Part shown: piece after piece, positions 24,386 to 36,258 of the stretch
Layout: each line of letters starts with the position of its first letter
Numbering within the stretch: position 1 is the stretch's first letter
NCBI GenBank assembly: GCA_954871525.1
Contig: OX940870.1
Coordinates: forward strand, 9,827,501 to 9,891,500
Origin: Parietaria judaica
Taxonomy: Eukaryota; Streptophyta; Magnoliopsida; Rosales; Urticaceae
Direction of reading: 5' to 3'
DNA length: 64,000 nucleotides
The notes under the pieces: generated by a model
The model's database searches: none
What the model was told of the DNA's origin: nothing
What the model saw: the letters and a program-made list of their open reading frames with translations, nothing else
Program-made: the position numbers and the translations under genes

Positions 24386-27300
24386 ATGGGACCAGACAAG
24401 ACAGATATCGCGAAGTTCACCGGCGATGGTGACTTCAACATCTGGAAGATCAAGATGCATGCACAGCTGTGCCAGATGCGCCTCGACAAGGCGCTCAAGG
24501 GCGATGAGGCATTCTCGGAGAAGCTGAGTGAGGAGGACAAGGAAGACATCATGACGAGGGCGAGAAGCACCATTATTCTCGCTCTCAGCGATGATGTCAT
24601 CAGAGACATCCAAGACGAGACGACAGCGGCAGGAATCTGGAAGCGTCTCGATGAGACGTACAACAGGAAGTCCTGGGCGAACGAGTTGTTTATCAAACAA
24701 CGGATGTATACCCTCAAGATGGCTCCGGGATCATCGCTGAAGCAACACTTTATCGAATTCAAGAAGATCATCACAGATCTGAAGACGATAAATGTGGAAG
24801 TCCCGTCAAAGGATCAAGCACTCCTCCTACTGAATTCGGTATCGGGGATGTACGACAGGATCCAGGACATTCTGCTATTTAGTGGCAGGGAGACCCTCAC
24901 CGTCGACGATTTCAAGACGGCCGTGCTAGCCAAGGAGGTTCAGCGCAAGCAGGAGGGCAAGTTCGATGGAAGATCAGGTGGAGCGGAGAGCCTCGTCGTT
25001 AACCGTGAAAGATCGGCCAAGCGAGAGAAGTTCAGGAAAGGCTCACCGAGGCGATCATCATCGAGGCCGAGAAGCGGCAAGTGTTAAAACTGTAACAAGG
25101 AAGGACATTTCCGGAGAGAGTGTCCCGAGAAGAGAACGGGTAAGCCGTTCAGAAGGAATAGCGACGACGGTCCAGCGAACGCTTCCCAGGTATCGGGAGG
25201 GTACGATAGCGCTGAGGTCCTCGCGATGATGCCGACCAGCATGCGAACAGCGTGGATACTGGATTCGGGATGCTCGTACCACATGAGTCACGAGCAGAGT
25301 TGGTTCGAGGGGATGAAGGCCGACGAGGAGGTCATGCCAGTATCGACGGGCACCGAGGAGATGTGCGCCGTCGAGGGGATTGGGTCGATATCATTAAGAC
25401 TCAAGGATGGCACACGGAGAACCCTGAACCAAGTAAGGTATGTCCCTGGACTCAAACGAAATCTTATTTCTTTGGGTGTCCTCGAAGAGCAGGGATACTC
25501 ATGGAAGTCATGCAAGGGTGGCTTAAAAGTCACAAAGGGTGCGATGACATTCATGAGGGCTTATCGGTACAATGGCATATACATCCTGGAGGGTGAGACT
25601 GCCATTGGGGAAGCAGCAAATATCTCAACGACAGTGTCGAAGACCACTCTATGGCACGATAGACTGGGGCATGTCAGCGAGAAGGGGCTTGATATACTCA
25701 AGCGAGGAGGCTGCTTCGGGAACGATAAGGTGGAGAAGCTCGACTTCTGCGAACACTGTGTGTTTGGGAAGCAGCATCGGGTGAAATTCGGCAAGGGGTC
25801 TCACACGAGCAAGTCAGTTCTTGACTATGTTCACTCTGACTTGTGGGGACCGGCACGAGTAGATTCGTATGGAGGAAACAGATACTTTATCTCTTTCATC
25901 GACGACTACTCGAGGAAGCTCTGGGTTTATATGATCAGATCAAAGGACAAGGCTTTCGAAGCCTTTGTCAACTGGCGCGCACTTGTTGAGAATCAGTGCG
26001 GGAAGAGGCTCTTGCATCTCCGCACGGACAATGGATTGGAGTATCTGTCCGAGGAGTTCAACGATCACTGCCGGAAGGCAGGCATCCGACGATCCAAGAC
26101 TGTGAGGCACACGCCTCAACAGAACGGTCTCGCTAAAAGGATGAACCGAACCATCATGGAACGAGTAAGGTGTATGCTCTCGAGGGAAAATTTGTCATCG
26201 CGGTTCTGGGGAGAAGCTGTCCATACAGCGGCCTATCTGATCAATAGGTTGCCATCGTCTGCGATAGACTTTGAAGTTCCTCAGAAGCGATGGACAAATC
26301 GACCAGAGCACACCGACTACTCCAAACTGAAAGTCTTTGGCTGTGCAGCTTACTATCATGTAAACGATGGTAAGCTTGTACCTAGGGCCAAGAAAGGACT
26401 GTTCATGGGGTACCCCGACGGAGTTAAAGGGTACCGGATTTGGTGTTCGGAGTCACGAAAGTGCATCATCAGTCGAGACGTCACTTTCAATGAAGAAAGT
26501 TTCTTGGAAGGCAAGGCAACCCCGACAAGCCCTGAAGATCTCTACGAAGGAGACGGATTTCAGCTTGAGGTGGAGCTTTGCGATGAGCCAGGACGAAAAG
26601 AGGCTCATCGGGAGTATTTTACCCGAGGAGCTCTTATCGGAAACCCAGAGGAAAATGGCCGAAGAGGTGATCGCGAAGAGAATTTGCGACAAGGAATTCC
26701 CGATGAGCATACCCGACAAGGTATGCGAAATGGCCGAAGAGGTGATCGCGAAGAGAATTTGCGACAAGGAATCCCCGATGAGCATACCCGACAAGGTATG
26801 CAATAAGAGCTATCGCGACGAGAATCCCGCGATGAGGAACTTTCGAAGTTCCGACAAGGTACCTGCGATGAAGCTTCGTCGATCGGTAGTAAAGGAAGCC
26901 CGATAAGAAGAGATCGAGGAGAATCCAGCCGACAAGATCATCGGGAGCAGGTCTCATCGAACAACGATGAGGTGTCCAGCGAAGAGGACAGCGAGGAAGA
27001 GGCTCTCGGAGCCGAAGAAGAAACTCACAACGAGGGATACCTACTTTCTCGGGATAGGCCCCGACGGGCTATCAGGAAGCCGATAAGATACGCCCACGCT
27101 GAGATGGTGGCTTATGCTTTCAACACTGCTGGTGTTGAAATCGACAACGAGCCTCGCTCGTTCAGTGAAGCCATCAGGTCCAGCGACGAGAAGAAGTGGC
27201 GAGCGGCAATGGACGAAGAGATGAACTCTCTTCACCAGAACAATACTTGGGTCCTTGTTCCGAAGCCGAAGAACTGCAAGGTTGTCGGCTGTCGGTGGCT

Positions 27301-28756
27301 ATACAAGGTGAAGCCAAGTGCACCAGGAGGCGAGCCGGCGAGGTTCAAAGCCAGGTTGGTGGCGAAGGGATTCACACAGCGAGAAGGTATAGACTTCAAT
27401 GAAGTATTCTCGCCAGTGGTAAAGCATACATCGATAAGGGTGCTACTTTCGATGGTTGCGAAGTTCAACTGGGAGCTTGAACAGATGGATGTGAAGACAG
27501 CCTTCCTACATGGAGAACTCGAGGAGAAAATCCTCATGCAACAACCCGAGGGGTTCGTGCAGAAGGGAAAAGAGGATTGGGTTTGCTCTCTTAAGAAGTC
27601 CTTGTACGGACTTAAGCAATCTCCTCGACAATGGTATAAGAGGTTTGACACATTCATGCAGAAGAATTCCTATCGGAGGAGCAGATACGACAACTGTGTC
27701 TACTTCAGAACGACGAGCAGCAGTGTGAGTATTTATTTACTCCTATATGTTGACGATATGCTCATCATTTCCAGCAGTACTGGAGAAATCAGGAAGCTTA
27801 AGGACTCATTGAAGTCAGAGTTCGAGATGAAGGACTTGGGGCCAGCGAGAAGGATTCTCGGGATGGACATCCGAAGAGACCGCGCGAGAGGCTACCTCAG
27901 CGTCTCGCAAACGGACTACTTCAGGAAGGTCGTCGAGAAGTTCCAAATGGAGAAGGCCAAGCCTTCGAAACAGCCCCTCGCACCTCACTTCAAACTCTGT
28001 AATGAGTTAAGCCCGACGATAGAGGCTGAGGAGAAGAGGATGAGACTTGTGCCATACACAAGTGCCGTCGGAAGCCTCATGTACGGGATGATCTGCACGA
28101 GACCAGATTTGGCCTATGCAGTAAGCTTGGTAAGCCGGTACATGGCCAACCCAGGGCAAGAGCATTGGAATGCCGTCAAGTGGATCCTCCGATACTTGGC
28201 AGGCAGTTCCGACAAGGGCCTGATTTACTCCAGCAAGGAGACAAAGGAATCAGTGATTCAAGGCTTCGTTGACTCAGATTATGCAGGAGACCTCGACAAG
28301 CGAAGGTCTCTCACCGGATATAACTTCAAGGTGTTCGAGAATCTAGTCAGCTGGAAGGCATCGCTTCAGCACATCGTGGCCTTATCAACCACAGAGGCTG
28401 AATACGTGGCAATCACTGAGGCTGCTAAGGAAGGGCTCTGGCTGAAAGGGCTTCTCACAGAGCTAGGATTCGAGCAAAGGTCCTTCGACCTTTACTGCGA
28501 CAGCCAGTCCGCGATACACTTGTGTAAGAATCAGATGTATCACGAGAGGACCAAGCATATCGACATTAGGCTGCACTTCGTCAAGGACATCGTAGAGTTG
28601 AATACGATGAAGGTTCTCAAGATCGGAACCGATGAGAACCCGGCGGACATGATCACTAAGGTGATTCCGGTCGGCAAGTTCGAACAGAGCTTGGTTCAGC
28701 TCGGGGTTGGTGATACCCAACCAGAGCCGAAGGATAAGGGTGGATCGAGCGCCTAA
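24386..28756 (+). pseudogene. Copia B gag-pol, copy 2, same lesions as copy 1
   Basis: All frames, both TAA codons (25085-25087 and 26804-26806), the integrase Lys codon (26135-26137) and the 75-bp direct repeat (26654-26803) recur at exactly +5254. I saw no difference in translated sequence between the two copies. The lesions therefore predate the array. Confidence 0.9.
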
Positions 28757-28809
28757 GCTCGAGGACAGGGGCAAATTATCAATAAGCGACGATGAAACAA
28801 GGTGGAGAT

Positions 28810-29482
28810 TGTTGATCACCCATCGGTGACACAAGATCATGTGTGTCACAGTCACTTAAAGATAAGGAGCCTATCGGACGATGACATTCAGTCACCATCC
28901 GGGGACGATAACGATGAGCCAACGGCTATATAAGCAAAGCTCGTACAGCGGTTAGAAGCAACCAGACCATACAGCAAAGAGAGAGAGAATCAAGAAGAGA
29001 GAGTTCTTGAGAGACAGAGCTTCTCAGGCGAGTCAGACGGTGGTTACGACGACGAAGGTGACGACGGAGTACGAAGAGGGAAGGCTCGGGAACGACAGAC
29101 AGAGGAGCACACTCTGGGGATCTGTCGGAGCTTCTTCGCGGCGTCAAAGGGGTTCGTTCGCACCGGGGTTCTGATCGCCGGCATTCTCTGGGTCTGGTTC
29201 ATCTCCGATCACCGTGAAGAGCGCTGGAAGACGAAGGTCATCTCGACATCGTATAGCGTAAGGTGGAGTCATCGGAGGGAGCTGTGAAAGGAGCTGTGAG
29301 TTTGAATTCAACGGGAAGATCATCTTCTGGAGAAGAACGAATCTTTTGTAACCGGTTGTGTAATTCAAACATCATCGTGATCAATAAAGCGTTAGTCTTT
29401 GTCGTCCAATTCAATCGTGTTATTCCGCATTTGTTCGTGGTAATCGATATTCGTATCGGGTTGCTGGGTGAAATCCCCAACA
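28810..29482 (+). repeat. Copia B LTR 3
   Basis: 673 bp, with G at 29138 and T at 29209. Followed by the second TATCG target copy and the resumption of element A. Confidence 0.95.
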
Positions 29483-29487
29483 TATCG

Positions 29488-30659
29488 AATCAGGTTTATG
29501 GTTTCATGTTCATATTAATAATTGATTAAAGTTTTGAATATGTCATCATATATATTTTCAAGAACAATACTGATTATATTTTCCTCAAAGTCAGTATCGA
29601 GTATATTTCTTAAAACTTGCATGATAAGTGTTTTGATCTTGTAAACATGTAAAAGTTTTTTAAAATCGTGTTTATGATTTAAAATAAATAAATAAAATAA
29701 TATATTTTGTTACGGTTAGAAATTACGTGCGATTCATTGGTGGCCAGTTTTATTTATTTATTAAATAAGGTTGAAAGTGGCTATTTTTCGGATAAAGTAA
29801 CCGTTCTTATTTTCAGAACAAAATATTAAGTATTGTTTTATTCAAAGATTTATTGTTGCTATAATTACGTGATTAATTTGTTGACCCACTTCTTTAGCTA
29901 TAGCCGAATATTTTGCTAACAGCTTCTTATGCCACGTGCCTATGTTATTAAGTGACTAATGCAATCTTATATCACATTTATTTGCTTCACATTATAAAAC
30001 CAGAGTATAAGAGTATTTACAAATATCTAAGTATATATCTATATATTTGTTCTAAAGTTAATCTCTGGGCTTACGAATTAAGATTAGAAATAAATGTGGG
30101 CTTATTTACTTATGTACCTTACAGAGTTATAGCTTAAGTAAATAAAATTATTTCTTTATTTACCTTGATTTTGGTTGACATTTAAGGTTAACTCAATTTG
30201 ATATCTATATTATGAATAATTCGTTAGTCGCCAAAGTGACCGAATTATAATGCCTCATAGATATTAAATTATTTATGTTCAATCACCCCGATTAAGTGAT
30301 GCTTTAATGACATAAAAGTTTTATAACGGGTGAATTGAAGTTTATTGGTTATAGAATATTTATGGATCGCCCAAAGGTTGACTATTCGTTTTATAATTGA
30401 TGAACATTATCGTGGTAATCTATTTGATCAGTTAGGTATGTTTAGTATATCCAAAGATTACAAGAATATCTAATTTGAGTATGTTAGTTACCAATTATGT
30501 GAAATTAATTATGCATCAATCATGTTTCATGTATATTGTTGTTTCACCCAAAGGTGATCTTCAATATGCATCTTATGTTTGCTTCTTCTAATGTTATGAA
30601 TCTGCATTATGAAATTGTACTCAAAGCATTAACGTGTGAGCTTATGTTATATATTGCAG
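29488..30659 (+). other. Copia A leader, probably intronic
   Basis: AT-rich DNA without credible coding content between nested B and the gag region of A. It ends ATATTGCAG at 30651-30659, a good 3' splice site placed so that splicing from 17899 keeps the gag frame open. Confidence 0.55.
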
Positions 30660-33600
30660 CTTCTGTTCCTGTTTCTCTTCATTCGCAAGCAACGTCTGTT
30701 ATTAAGTTTAATGGGCTCAATTTCTTAGAATGGTGTGAGCAAATTCAGTTTCACTTCGGTGTTCTGGATCTTGATCTTGCACTCTTAAGTGAGAAACTTA
30801 TTGCCCTTACTGATGCTAGCAGTGCTGAGCAAAGATCTTTCCATAAAGCTTGGGAAAGATCTAACAGACTAAGCCTAATGTTTATGCGAATGATTGTAGC
30901 AAAAAACATCAAGTCCACACTGAACATAACTGAAAGTGCTAAGGAATTTCTGAAGTCTGTGGAAGAAAGTTCTCAGTCCGAATCGGCTGATAAGTCGTTG
31001 GCTGGGACACTGATCGGTACGTTAACCACTATGAAATTTAATGGTTCTCGTACCATGCATGAGCATATCGTCAAAATGACGAACATTGCAGCAAGATTGA
31101 AGACCATGGGAATGGAAGTGAATGAAAATTTCCTAGTAACGTTCATCCTTAATTCCTTACTTTCTGAGTACGGTCCATTTCATATGAACTATAATACTCT
31201 GAAGGATAAATGGAATGTACATGAATTACAAAGCATGCTCATTCAAGAGGAAGCGAGGCTTAAGAAACCGGGAAATCATTCAGCTAATCTCGTTGGTCAC
31301 AAAGGTGCTGGAAAGAAACCTTTGAAAAAGGATGAAAAGGGCAATAAAGGACTATCAAGGCTTAATCAGTCATCTGCCCAAATCAACCCGAAGGAACCAA
31401 GCAACGAAACGTGTCGATTCTGCAAAAGGACTGGACACTTTCAGAAACATTGCCTGAAACGTAAGGCATGGTTCGAAAGAAAAGGTATACATTATGTTTC
31501 AGTATGTTTCGAATCAAATTTAGCTGAAGTTCCTTATAATACCTGGTGGATTGATTCTGGTGCTACCACTCATGTTTCAAATACGATGCAGGGATTCCTT
31601 TCGACCCAAGCTATAAGCAAAAATGAGAAATTTATCTACATGGGAAACAGAGTCAAAATTCCAGTTGAATTTGTTGAAACTTATCGTTTAGTTTTAGACA
31701 CTGGGTGTCATTTAGATCTTTTTCGAACTCTGTATGCTCCTTCTATTTCTTGCAATTTGATTTCCGTGTTCAAACTTGATAAAGCTGGGTACACGTCTAA
31801 ATTTGGCAATGGATGTTTTAGTTTTCTTAAACAAAATGTTTTATTGGGTTCGGGTATTCTTTATGATGATCTCTACAAATTAAAGCTTGATATTGTTTTT
31901 GCCGAGACTTTATTGACCTTGCATCATAATGTTGGAACTAAACATGGTAGATCTGATGAATCATCCGCTTACTTGTGGCATAAACGTTTGGGTCATATAT
32001 CCAAAGATAGAATAGAAAGATTAGTAAAAAATGAAATCCTGCATGATTTGGATTTTACTGATCTTGGTGTTTGTATTGAATGCATTAAGGGAAAGCAAAC
32101 AAGACAGACACTTAAGAAAGAAGCCACAAGAAGCACACAGCTCCTTGAAATTATTCACACCGATATTTGTGGGCCTTTTGATGTTCCATCTTTTGGTGGA
32201 GAAGAATATTTTATCACCTTTATCGATGATTTTTCACGTTATGGATATATCTATTTGCTGCATGAAAAATCTCAATCGGTAGATACCCTTGAGGTGTTTA
32301 TTAATGAAGTTGAAAGGCAATTAGATAGAAAGGTGAAAATTGTCATATCTGGCAGAGATGGTGAATATTACGGAAGATATGATGAAAGTGGGCAGTGCCC
32401 TGGTCCCTTTGCTAAGTTCCTTGAAAGTCGTGGTATTTGTGCTCAATACACAATGCCAGGAACACCGCAACAAAATGGTATTGCAGAAAGGCGTAACCGT
32501 ACATTAATGGGTATGGTTAGGAGTATGTTAAGCAATTATTCTTTACCCAAATCATTGTGGATGCATGCTTTAAAGACTGCTGTGTATTTGCTAAACAGGG
32601 TTCCTAGTAAGGCAGTTCCTAAGACACCTTTTGAACTGTGGACGGGAAGGAAACCTAGTTTAAAGCACCTGCATGTTTGGGGTTGCCCGGCAGAAGTAAG
32701 AATTTATAATCCACATGAAAAGAAACTGGATGCAAGAACAATCAGTGGTTTCTTCATTGGTTATCCAGAAAAATCTAAAGGATATCGATTTTATTGTCCT
32801 AATCATAGTACAAGAATTGTTGAAACTGGAAATGCAAAGTTCATTGAGAACGGTGAAGTTAGTGGGAGCTTGGAACCACGTAAAGTGGAAATTCAAGAAG
32901 CTAGAGTGCAAATCCCTTTGCCTTTATCTTCTACTCAAGTTGTTGTTCCTGCACATGTTGAACATGATAATGATTTGCCAGAACAACAAATTAACGATCA
33001 AGCTCCACATGATGAACTTATAATAGCAAATGAACCTATTATGGGTGAACCACAAGAAATCACATTAAGAGGATCTGGGAGAGAAAGAAAATCTGCCATT
33101 TCAGATGATTATTTGGTTTATCTGATGGAGTCTGAATTTGACTCCGGAATTGAAAATGACACAGTTTCTTTTTCACAAGCCATAGAGAGTGAAAACTCTC
33201 ATAAATGGTTAGATGCCATGAAATAAGAGCTCAAATCAATGGATTACAACGATGTTTGGGATCTTGTTGAATTGCCAGAAGGTTGTAAAAGAGTTGGGTG
33301 TAAATGGGTCTTCAAGACCAAGCATGACTCGAACGGCAATATCGAAAGACACAAGGCCAGACTCGTTGCCAAAGGTTTTACTCAGAAAGATGGTATTGAC
33401 TACAAAGAGACCTTTTCGCCCGTTTCTAAAAAGGACTCTTTAAGGATAGTCATGGTGATGGTGGCTCATTATGATTTGGAGCTCCATCAAATGGATGTGA
33501 AAACCGCCTTTTTGAATGGGAATTTAGATGAAGATGTCTTTATGGATAAACCTGAAGGTTTTAAAGTTGATGGTAAAGAACATATGGTGTGTAAACTCAA

Positions 33601-34727
33601 GAAGTCAATATATGTACTTAAACAAGCTTCCCGACAATGGTATCTTAAGTTCAACGACACCATTACATCTTTTGGATTTACTGAAAACATCGTTGATCGA
33701 TGTATATATCTAAAGATCAGTGGGAGCAAGTTTATTATTCTGGTTTTGTATGTTGACGATATCTTGTTTGCTACTAACGATCTTGGTTTATTACGTCAAA
33801 CCAAGGAATTTATCTCGAAGAACTTTGAAATGAAAGATATGGGTGAGGCATCCTATGTGATCGGAATAGGAATATTTCATAATAGATCACAAGGATGGTT
33901 GGGATTGTCTCAGAAAGCATATATCAATAAAGTTCTAGAGAAACTCAAAATGGACAAATGCTCTTCAAGTGTTGCGCCAATTCAGAAGGGAGATAAATTT
34001 AGTCTCAATCGATGTCCAAAGAATGAATTGGAGCGCAATCAGATGGAACAAATTCCTTATGCATCTATTGTGGGAAGCTTGATGTACGCACAGACATGTA
34101 CCAGACCGGACATCAGTTTTGCTATCGGGATGCTGGGAAGATATCAAAGTAACCGAGGAATGGATCACTGGAAAGCTGCAAAGAAAGTATTGAGGTATCT
34201 GCAAGGAACGAAAGATCATATGCTCACTTACAAGAAGTCTGATCACCTCGAGGTGATTGGATATTCAGATTCAGATTTTGCCGGATGCGTGGATTCTAGG
34301 AAATCCACTTTTGGCTATTTGTTCCTTCTAGCCGGAGGATCAATCTCATGGAAAAGTGCGAAGCAGTCTGCCATTGCTGCATCCACTATGGAAGTTGAGT
34401 TTGTAGCATGCTTTGAGGCTACAGTTCATGGTTTATGGCTGCGGATTTTATTTTAGGACTTGGATTTGTCGACAGTATCGCCAAGTCGCTGAAAATTTAA
34501 TGTGATAACTCCGCAGCATTCTTCTTTCTAAAAACGACAAGTATTCGAAGGGTGCTAAGCATATGGAATTGAAATAATTTGGCGTTAAAGAAGAAGTTCA
34601 GAAACAAAGAGTGTCAATTGAGCACATTAGCACAAAACTTATGGTTGCAGATCCATTAACGAAAGGATTGCCCCCTAAGGTTTTCACTGAACATGTTGAA
34701 AGAATGGGGATCCTTGGATGTAATCAT
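30660..34727 (+). pseudogene. Copia A gag-pol, nearly intact but broken
   Basis: Visible in order: gag (from 30660, region around FNGLNFLEW); CCHC knuckle [14 protein letters not shown] near 31410; protease WWIDSG near 31545; LWHKRLGH near 31975; integrase with [10 protein letters not shown] and [12 protein letters not shown] with YVDDILFATN near 33750; RNase H with SDSDFAG. A TAA at 33224-33226 falls where related elements have Glu between integrase and RT. A frameshift near 34445-34456 breaks the RNase H tail, which then reads in another frame to 34727. The second integrase Asp is misplaced: the usual S-D-R-G-G-E reads S-G-R-D-G-E, with GGC at 32351-32353. The upstream ATG at 30536-30570 is not needed if the spliced start is used. 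Confidence 0.88.
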
Positions 34728-35128
34728 TAACGTTATTTTATGTCTTATGTTTTATGTGATTGACACTTTGAGTTCACTTATTTTGTTTCTGATATGAATG
34801 AATGGATCTTGTTTCTTGTGATTAGTATATACATGAATGCATTATGTGAACCAAACAAGATCTTTAGTCTCTAAAAAAGACATTATCGTCGGACCGTTAT
34901 TTATTACCTTATTATGTGTTATGTTGGGTATGAAACTAGTATTGTGATACATGGAAGGGACTATGTCGAAAAACTGATGTACAACCGCTATGATCCATAT
35001 TAGGCGTCATGCTTGATAATAACTTTATGATGTAATTAAACATTACGATGGATTTATCTTAAGTGCGCGCAATTATGATTATTATTAAACCATAAAGGAT
35101 ATAATGGCACATGGGCCAAGTGGGAGAA
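34728..35128 (+). other. Copia A 3' untranslated region and polypurine tract
   Basis: About 400 bp of non-coding sequence between the end of pol and the 3' LTR, ending in a purine-rich AAGTGGGAGAA just before TGTTGG. Confidence 0.7.
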
Positions 35129-35536
35129 TGTTGGACTCACTTATAGGTGTGGCCCATTGGGCATTATAATTATTAATGGGTTTAATAATAATAAGATAAA
35201 TCTAATTGGTTTAATTAAATAAAGGTAAATTCCTATTATACCCTGATGGTGGGTCTATATAAAGAGAAACCCTAGGAATTGGTCCTCTCTCTACCTACGT
35301 AAGTTTTCCTCTCCATCAAAGAAGGCTTGTCACTCTAAAGAGGTTAAGAGAGAGAAAAACAATTCCCGTGATTAATCGTTTCCGCTATTATTCCGATCAC
35401 GCATCAAGGTACGCTTTCTCGATCTAATATTCATATGTGAAAATCATCTCGTTCTAAGATCTTGGCTAATAATGTTTTATGCAATATTAAGAAATCGTTT
35501 TGCATAATCATGTACGACATTAAATTAATGCTTACA
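35129..35536 (+). repeat. 3' LTR of copia A
   Basis: 408 bp, ends CTTACA and is followed by the second TCGGC. The stretch matching the 5' LTR start codon reads ACG here. Confidence 0.95.
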
Positions 35537-35541
35537 TCGGC

Positions 35542-36035
35542 ATCTAGTTCTCTATCTCTTGTCGGCTTTGCCAATTCTGACTGGGCTGGATGTCCGGTCA
35601 CTCGCCGCTCTACTACCGGTTATTTTACAATGATTGGTTCAAGTCCTATTTCTTGGAAATCAAAGAAACAACCTACCGTTTCTTGATCATCCGCTGAAGC
35701 CGAGTATCTGAACTTCCGAACTTCAATGGCTTCATTCAATTTTATCTGAACTTGGGTTTCCTCCATCCGCCCTAATTACGATACATTGTGATAGTCAAGC
35801 TGCTCTTCACATTGCAGCCAATCTAGTTTTTCATGAAAGAACTAAGCATATTGAAATCGATTGTCATTTCGTTCGAGAGAAGATTCTCTCTGGGCTTATT
35901 GTTCCTGCCTACCTTCGTTCTCGCGATCAACTCGCTGACATTTTCACAAAACCACTCGGAGCTGACAACTTTGTCCGACTACTTTCCAAGTTGGGCGTGC
36001 TCGATATCTCTCACCCAGCTCCAACTTGAAGGGGG
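35542..36035 (+). pseudogene. Old copia fragment C, right piece (RNase H tail)
   Basis: Continues the fragment interrupted at 17611 with RNase H motifs (FANSDWAGCP, TTGYF, SWKSKKQ). It then decays through stops and frame changes into the copia tail (HERTKHIEI, DQLADIFTK). It ends in the purine tract GAAGGGGG at 36028-36035. Confidence 0.85.
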
Positions 36036-36258
36036 TGTTGAACGATATGACCAAGAAAGCCACCAAAGTGCAAACCGAAGTACAAGGACTCAAGGAGTCA
36101 AATGGTTGCTTTGACCGATATTAGTGGAAGCAGTTTATGTACATTTATTTATATTTCTTTTAATTCATTTGTTGCACTATTTCAGCAACAACCACTTGAA
36201 TATATACTGCATGCTATTATGTAATCGATATCAAATTAATAAAATTCTTTATTTTTCA
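36036..36258 (+). repeat. Probable 3' LTR of fragment C
   Basis: Begins TGTTGAAC right after a purine tract and ends TTTTTCA. It is about 223 bp and contains a poly-A-signal-like AATAAAAT near the end. No matching 5' LTR is in the window, so the limits rest on the tract and TG...CA ends only. Confidence 0.55.

Larger units (their letters stand above)
18302..29482 (+). mobile_element. Copia B: tandem array LTR-internal-LTR-internal-LTR
   Basis: Three 673-bp LTRs (18302-18974, 23556-24228, 28810-29482) separate two 4581-bp internal regions. The period is exactly 5254 bp. One 5-bp target duplication TATCG (18297-18301, 29483-29487) flanks the entire array and none flanks the middle LTR, so the array derives from one insertion. 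LTRs start TGTTGATC and end CCCCAACA. A TATATAA lies at 18419-18425 in the first LTR. Primer site TGGTATCAGAGC follows the first and second LTR. The coding content looks Tnt1/Tork-like. It lies in the leader of element A. Confidence 0.95.
17612..35536 (+). mobile_element. Ty1/copia element A, hosting nested element B
   Basis: LTRs at 17612-18027 (416 bp) and 35129-35536 (408 bp) start TGTTGGACTC. The 3' copy ends CTTACA and the 5' copy ends CTTACG. The target duplication TCGGC sits at 17607-17611 and 35537-35541. The LTRs differ by about eight substitutions and one 8-bp indel, roughly 2%. Pol order is protease, integrase, RT, RNase H, which is the copia order. The primer site after the 5' LTR (about 18028-18042) is a mutated form of the initiator-Met type. 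A purine-rich tract (about 35118-35128) precedes the 3' LTR. Without nested B the element is about 6.7 kb. Confidence 0.95.

Noticed and set aside
18302..29482. Two independent insertions of copia B
   Set aside because: No target duplication around the middle LTR, exact 5254-bp period and shared lesions; a single insertion plus duplication fits better. Assembly error remains possible.
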